A stretch of DNA of 64,000 nucleotides from Candidatus Sumerlaeota bacterium (GTDB taxonomy: Bacteria; Sumerlaeota; Sumerlaeia; JAFGJS01), in contig JAFGJS010000030.1 of assembly GCA_016928995.1 (NCBI GenBank), positions 1 to 64,000 of the forward strand. Reading direction: 5' to 3'. Below the pieces are notes generated by a model. The model saw only the letters and a list, made by a program, of their open reading frames with translations. It searched no databases and was not told where the DNA came from. This document shows, one piece after another, positions 60,989 to 64,000 of this stretch (position 1 is its first letter; every line of letters begins with the position of its first letter). The translations under genes and the position numbers were made by a program.

Positions 60989-62326
60989 TTATAATCGACG
61001 TTCCCATTCCCGGCGCACTCTTTTCCATAATTCGCGCGATTGCTTCTCAAGCGTTGGGATGCGTTCGCTCAATTGAGCATGCACGGATTGGCGATTCTTC
61101 CATAGTGATTTGATTCGTTCAATCATCATGTCTGTATCCGCAGGATCACAAATATAATCATCTAGTCCGCACATCATCGCGAAGCCCTTCAATTTATGCG
61201 CTTTGGGTTCCATGCCATAATCGATGATTGCTGTGGGTATGCATTGTGAGATGCCTTGCATCGCGCCATGAATTCGTCCGCTGATAAGCATCGAGAAGTG
61301 ACTGATGATGAAATTATTTCCAGACGCGTTATACAAGCCGTTTATGGTGAATACATCATTGGCGATTTCCTGCGGGATAAGCTCCACAAGCCGTCCGACT
61401 AGTTTATGGTCTGGACTTGGGATGAAATTGCAGTCGCTATCGGTCCTATTTTGATGAGACATCACACAAACTCGAACTTCTAGTCTTTTCACTAAAGCTT
61501 CAACTATACGTATAAAAGGTTCGTATTCCCAATCTTCACGAGGCCATTTATATAATGGAGGTTCTGACATATTGATATTACATAAGATCAGTCCGACTAA
61601 TGGCTTATCATCTGCCGTGATTTTGGGTTCTCGAGTTCGAATTTCATTCACGGACATTGTTTGTAGAGGGCGAAAGCCGACAGATGGGCATGGAAACCAG
61701 ACGAATTTCGCACCTGAGAGTCCGATGTGGTTGAGATTGTGATGACTCAACGGTTCGCGCACGGCGACAAGATCGCATTGTTTCAAAACAAATCGCGCGA
61801 CAAGCAGGCGAAAGGTAGAGCGAAAGGGACCTGGAGAAGATGCGACGAAGCAGATTTTTTTCTCCATCAATCGTGCGATCAGGATCGCCATCGACCAAAT
61901 TAAGAAATGACGAATGCTCTGTGCATTATCACCATACATGTCTCCGCTGAAATCAATCACCAATTCCGCATCAGATAGCGCCTTGAGACGAGGACTGCAC
62001 ATTCGCAGCATTTTCAAATCGATTCGAAAAATGCGTTTGGCGATAAACCATGCCAGCGCGCAAAGAAAGTCTATGCAGCAACGCAGCAGACCTTTATAGC
62101 CAAAGGTCCAAAGAGATTTATCACGCAACACATTGATATCCACGTATTGACTGTAGTCGTCGGTCAATTGGAGTGAAGTCGTGATGGATGAGGTTAGGAA
62201 TTCCTCCTTCAACGTGCGAAAGAAAGGTTCGACAATGACAAAATTACCGAGATTTTCAAATTCCATCGCGTATGGATGCAGGGAGGTCATTCCCGTGACG
62301 AAGATTTTTTTTGGATCCTGGGTCAT
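60989..62326 (-). CDS. Polysaccharide pyruvyltransferase family protein
   Basis: 445 residues. Polysaccharide pyruvyltransferase (CsaB/GumL-like) fold: ELVIDFSGDMYGDN, KICFVASSPGPFRSTFRLLV, CDLVAVREPLSHHNL, LVGLILCNINMSEPPLYKWP and SMLISGRIHGAMQGISQCIP with the conserved SGR-H. It would transfer pyruvate from phosphoenolpyruvate to form a ketal on a sugar, adding negative charge. Its ATG overlaps the aminotransferase stop (ATGA). Confidence 0.88.
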   Translation of the reverse strand: MTQDPKKIFVTGMTSLHPYAMEFENLGNFVIVEPFFRTLKEEFLTSSITTSLQLTDDYSQYVDINVLRDKSLWTFGYKGLLRCCIDFLCALAWFIAKRIFRIDLKMLRMCSPRLKALSDAELVIDFSGDMYGDNAQSIRHFLIWSMAILIARLMEKKICFVASSPGPFRSTFRLLVARFVLKQCDLVAVREPLSHHNLNHIGLSGAKFVWFPCPSVGFRPLQTMSVNEIRTREPKITADDKPLVGLILCNINMSEPPLYKWPREDWEYEPFIRIVEALVKRLEVRVCVMSHQNRTDSDCNFIPSPDHKLVGRLVELIPQEIANDVFTINGLYNASGNNFIISHFSMLISGRIHGAMQGISQCIPTAIIDYGMEPKAHKLKGFAMMCGLDDYICDPADTDMMIERIKSLWKNRQSVHAQLSERIPTLEKQSRELWKRVRREWERRL

Positions 62327-63540
62327 TTCCGTTCCTTGAGAATGCGTTTGGTTGACTCATGGGAAGCGTTCGACTTGAGGCAGATTCGCACTGCCTGGAT
62401 CACATCGTCAACATCCTCGTCCGTCAGCTTCGCCGAGAGCGGAAGGCTGAGCGTTTGCCTTCCGATGCGCATGGCATGGGGATAGTCCTCAGGCTTCCAG
62501 CCGAATGTCTCCTGGTAATATGGATGTTCTGGAATACTTAGGTAATGCACGCCGCTTCCAATGTTTTGTTCATGCATGGCGCAAAGGAATTCATCGCGGT
62601 CGCGGCCTGTTTTTTCCTTATTGATCAACAGCGTGTAAAGATGATGAGCGTGGCGAGTGTCCGGCTCCGGCTCCGCAGGGCGCTCAACCGGCAAATCCGC
62701 GAACGCTTCGTTATATTGATTCCATATTTCTTTCCGCCGCAGCCAATAGGAGTCGATCCGTCGCAGCTGATGCACACCGATGGCGGCCTGAAGATCCATC
62801 ATGTTATATTTGAAGCCGGGTTCTGTCACCCAATAGTGTTTGTATCCTTGATCGGAGAAACGGCTCCAGGCGTCGGCGCTCATTCCATGCAGCGCCAGCG
62901 TCTTCGCGCGGGCGGCGTAGGCTTCGTTTTCCGTCAGGATCATCCCTCCTTCGCCGGTGACGATGTTTTTGGTCACGTAGAAACTGAAGCAACCCAGATC
63001 GCCAAACGTGCCTGTCGTATATCCTTTATATTCTGCTTCAATGGCATGCGCGCAATCCTCGATCAATTTCAAATTGTTCTTGCGAGCAATGGCGCAGAGA
63101 CGATCCATATCGCACGGGCGTCCGGCGAAATGAACAGGCAGAATCGCGCGAGTCTGCGGCGTAATTTTTGCCTCAATCGCCGCCGGATCAATGTTCATCG
63201 TGCGAGGATCCACGTCTGCCAGCACCGGCGTCGCGCCTGTGTGGATGATCGCGTTGATCGTGGCGCAAAATGTCAATGGCGTGGTGATGACCTCGTCCCC
63301 GCGGCCGACTCCAGCCACGATCATCGCCAGGTGCAACGCCGCCGTGCAGGAGTTGACTGCCACTGCGTGCGCGACATTTTTATAGGCCTTGAAATCCGCT
63401 TCGAATCGAGCGACCTTGGGACCTGTGCCAAGCCATCCGGTTTTCATGCTGGCAACCAACTCGTCGATCTCATCTTGTTCGATGATTGGTGATCCGAAGA
63501 CGAGAAAACGATCCTTGGGGCGCACGGGAACAGACGACAT
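62323..63540 (-). CDS. DegT/DnrJ/EryC1/StrS-family aminotransferase
   Basis: 405 residues, a PLP-dependent sugar aminotransferase. GRGDEVITTPLTFCATINAI, LPVHFAGRPCDMDRLCAIAR, LIEDCAHAIEAEYKG and the Schiff-base Lys191 in FYVTKNIVTGEGGM are present, followed by the HLYTLLINKEKTGRDRDEFL segment. It converts a keto sugar nucleotide to an amino sugar, as for 4-amino-4,6-dideoxy sugars. The FemAB-like and acetyltransferase products downstream could act on that amino group. Confidence 0.92.
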   Translation of the reverse strand: MSSVPVRPKDRFLVFGSPIIEQDEIDELVASMKTGWLGTGPKVARFEADFKAYKNVAHAVAVNSCTAALHLAMIVAGVGRGDEVITTPLTFCATINAIIHTGATPVLADVDPRTMNIDPAAIEAKITPQTRAILPVHFAGRPCDMDRLCAIARKNNLKLIEDCAHAIEAEYKGYTTGTFGDLGCFSFYVTKNIVTGEGGMILTENEAYAARAKTLALHGMSADAWSRFSDQGYKHYWVTEPGFKYNMMDLQAAIGVHQLRRIDSYWLRRKEIWNQYNEAFADLPVERPAEPEPDTRHAHHLYTLLINKEKTGRDRDEFLCAMHEQNIGSGVHYLSIPEHPYYQETFGWKPEDYPHAMRIGRQTLSLPLSAKLTDEDVDDVIQAVRICLKSNASHESTKRILKERK

Positions 63541-63568
63541 GACGGGCTCTCCTTGATGATGCGAACCG

Positions 63569-64000
63569 TTATTTTTTCGTGAAAACTAATGCCGCGACTG
63601 AGAAAATCTCATTGATATCCTTCCATACCGAGGGCAAACCGCGCGCGAAAAGCGCGAATACGATTCCTCCAACGGCAAGAGAAGCCACAATAATCCATAT
63701 CATTCCGAACTCGATGAGATAACCGCGCGTGATCCACATTGTCAATCCCATGAGTATGCTGAGCGCGAAGGGATGACAGACATTCGAGAATACATCTCCG
63801 ACACGGATAGGCGAGCGCTTCAACGCGAATGAAAAAACAGGATAGATTAATATATAAGTGCCGATGGTATAACCGGCGGCGACTCCCAATGCGCCCCATC
63901 GCAAGCCGATGATAAAGCAAACGATTCGCACCGTCGTTGAAATGCATGCCCAGGCGAACATCCTTCGTGTTTGGCCCAGCGTAGTATAAATCCAAGCGAT
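63569..64000 (-). CDS. Polysaccharide flippase (Wzx/MATE-like), N-terminus beyond window
   Basis: The frame stays open through the right edge: 143 codons are visible, reading from IAWIYTTLGQTRRMFAWACI to the end. Four or more membrane segments are seen (VRIVCFIIGLRWGALGVAAG, YTIGTYILIYPVFSF, FALSILMGLTMWI, WIIVASLAVGGIVFALFA). The LGQTRRMF and WGALGVAAGY wording is typical of the C-terminal part of Wzx O-unit flippases. An internal ATG at 63961 is not the true start. Confidence 0.82.
   Translation of the reverse strand: MAWIYTTLGQTRRMFAWACISTTVRIVCFIIGLRWGALGVAAGYTIGTYILIYPVFSFALKRSPIRVGDVFSNVCHPFALSILMGLTMWITRGYLIEFGMIWIIVASLAVGGIVFALFARGLPSVWKDINEIFSVAALVFTKK

Noticed and set aside
62545-63492. 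A 315-residue plus-strand protein
   Set aside because: It is the antisense frame of the DegT aminotransferase gene, which has the PLP lysine and family blocks.

Overview
The window looks like one contig of an uncultured Gram-negative bacterium. A Kdo transferase (waaA) and tolB plus a pal-type lipoprotein show an LPS-bearing outer membrane. A type IV prepilin-like protein beside a giant LamG/beta-helix surface protein, SGNH-TPR proteins, a 30-residue AURKAIP1/COX24-type basic protein and an Fn3 protein of environmental type resemble what is seen in PVC-superphylum and neighbouring lineages (Lentisphaerota, Hydrogenedentota, Sumerlaeota and similar). I cannot place it more exactly. No rRNA, CRISPR array, transposase, integrase or phage gene was found.

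Layout. 1-7 kb holds housekeeping and envelope genes: a partial tRNA nucleotidyltransferase, a TPR protein, an N-acetylmuramoyl-L-alanine amidase, nusB-waaA, and an SGNH/TPR protein. 7.5-14.2 kb holds a 1895-residue secreted protein behind a prepilin-like gene. 14.7-22 kb holds a glycoside hydrolase, an HDAC-fold enzyme, a large hybrid histidine kinase and two small proteins. 22.1-28.1 kb is a tight five-gene minus-strand operon built around glucosyl-3-phosphoglycerate synthase, probably making glucosylglycerate or mannosylglucosylglycerate, a compatible solute. It contains an M20-peptidase homologue that has lost catalytic residues. A GT4 glycosyltransferase and a glycerate kinase lie next to it.

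31.3-39.3 kb is a seven-gene plus-strand operon. A helix-turn-helix/EIIA-Ntr fusion is followed by a Hyf/Ech-like membrane complex whose large subunit lacks all four cysteines that bind the NiFe site. It is therefore better described as an Ehr-type (energy-converting hydrogenase-related) complex than as a hydrogenase. pal, tolB, a WecA-like glycosyl-1-phosphate transferase, tRNA-Arg(ACG) and thiL follow.

45.0 kb to the end is a minus-strand exopolysaccharide or O-antigen locus. In transcription order it encodes a flippase (cut by the window), a DegT aminotransferase, a pyruvyltransferase, a FemAB-like protein, a LbH acyltransferase, a methyltransferase, a GT4, then an island (21-bp tandem repeats, Fn3 protein, a repeat-flanked four-helix-bundle gene, a LamG protein), then a Wzy-like polymerase, four GT4 enzymes and two sugar oxidoreductases.

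Several gaps hold degenerate short-period tandem repeats (periods 6, 7, 8, 9 and 21) that often fold back as inverted arms. The most unusual is a four-helix-bundle gene bracketed by 8-nt-period repeats, with a perfect 29-bp inverted repeat at its stop codon.
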